From Curtobacterium sp. MCBD17_032 (GTDB lineage: Bacteria > Actinomycetota > Actinomycetes > Actinomycetales > Microbacteriaceae), in contig NZ_QKTO01000002.1 in assembly GCF_003234855.1 (NCBI RefSeq), positions 457,229-521,228 of the forward strand: a stretch of DNA of 64,000 nucleotides, in the 5' to 3' direction. How positions within the stretch are numbered: the stretch's first letter is position 1; every line of letters begins with the position of its first letter. The position numbers and the translations under genes were made by a program. Under the pieces are notes generated by a model. The model was not told the origin of the DNA, searched no databases, and worked only from the letters and a program-made list of their open reading frames with translations. Positions 63,847 through 64,000 of the stretch are shown here, piece after piece.

Positions 63847-64000
63847 GTCTGCACCACCGCCGCCGGCGAGGACGTCCTCTCCCAGCTCATCTACGGCGCC
63901 CGCGTCTCCGTGCGCGTCGGCGCGGTCGCGGGCTTCCTGTCCACGCTCGTCGCCGTCGCGATCGGCCTGAGCTGGGGCTACATCCGCGGCTGGGTCGCCG
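63847..64000 (+). pseudogene. 5'-truncated DppC-type ABC permease fragment (runs off the window)
   Basis: From 63847 the frame reads TTAAGEDVLSQLIYGARVSV then RVGAVAGFLSTLVAVAIGLS, which is the segment of DppC/OppC permeases after the HPLGT motif and into the second helix. An in-frame TGA at 63844-63846 closes the frame directly upstream, there is no start codon, and the first 80 or so residues of the family are not encoded in any frame of 63656-63846. So this is a remnant, perhaps from gene decay or recombination with another permease copy. What follows beyond the window is unknown. Confidence 0.7.

Overview
This is a chromosomal stretch of a very G+C-rich actinobacterium. A Microbacteriaceae member, probably Curtobacterium or a close relative, fits best. 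This identification is an inference from gene content (mycothiol-type deacetylase mshB, DUF3117, FBP-type zinc-finger protein, class II FBP aldolase with GlpX, GTG and TTG starts, many leaderless promoters), not from a database search. I see no rRNA or tRNA genes, no CRISPR array and no recognisable transposase or integrase. About 62 protein genes can be supported.

Layout. 0-7.7 kb is core metabolism: end of a membrane protein, M18 aminopeptidase, fba and glpX in divergent orientation, rmuC, a DnaQ-like exonuclease, an alpha/beta hydrolase and ychF. 7.6-9.3 kb is a 1.6-kb low-G+C islet carrying one HEPN-domain gene and bounded by a 28-bp perfect duplication of the 3' end of ychF. 9.5-21.1 kb is mixed: small hypotheticals, an HD-domain protein, a sortase-anchored cohesin-like protein with a dockerin-bearing amidase, a PEP-mutase-like enzyme, a PatB/MalY-type lyase, an SDR, a GNAT/LysR divergent pair, an FBP zinc-finger protein and a BlaI/M56 pair. 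21.2-26 kb is the glycine cleavage operon gcvT-gcvH-gcvP under a tandem glycine riboswitch. 26.3-39.3 kb holds two complete peptide-type ABC importers with fused double ATPases, separated by a PH-domain protein and a peroxiredoxin. 39.4-42.2 kb is an accessory operon: a large DUF1023-type alpha/beta hydrolase followed by two paralogous lipoproteins.

42.4-63.7 kb returns to core genes whose order (typA, mshB, fdxA, dapC, dapD, dapE, DUF3117, O-methyltransferase, tatB, mrp, DUF1003, MgtE-N/CBS) recalls the Rv1165-Rv1232 region of Mycobacterium tuberculosis. The window ends in a 5'-truncated DppC-type permease fragment.

How genes work together. fba and glpX serve gluconeogenesis from one shared promoter region. 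gcvTHP degrades glycine and is controlled by glycine. The two importers bring in peptides that the aminopeptidases (M18, M20, aminopeptidase P) could process. dapC, dapD and dapE make diaminopimelate, and gltA sits among them. The most interesting accessory loci are the ychF-linked HEPN islet, the cohesin/dockerin gene pair and the hydrolase-lipoprotein operon. Three genome-wide habits stand out: a -10 hexamer TANNNT placed 6-8 nt before the start codon in 21 genes, an over-represented 11-mer (cgggaggcccg) found mostly between genes, and short tandem duplications in gene junctions.
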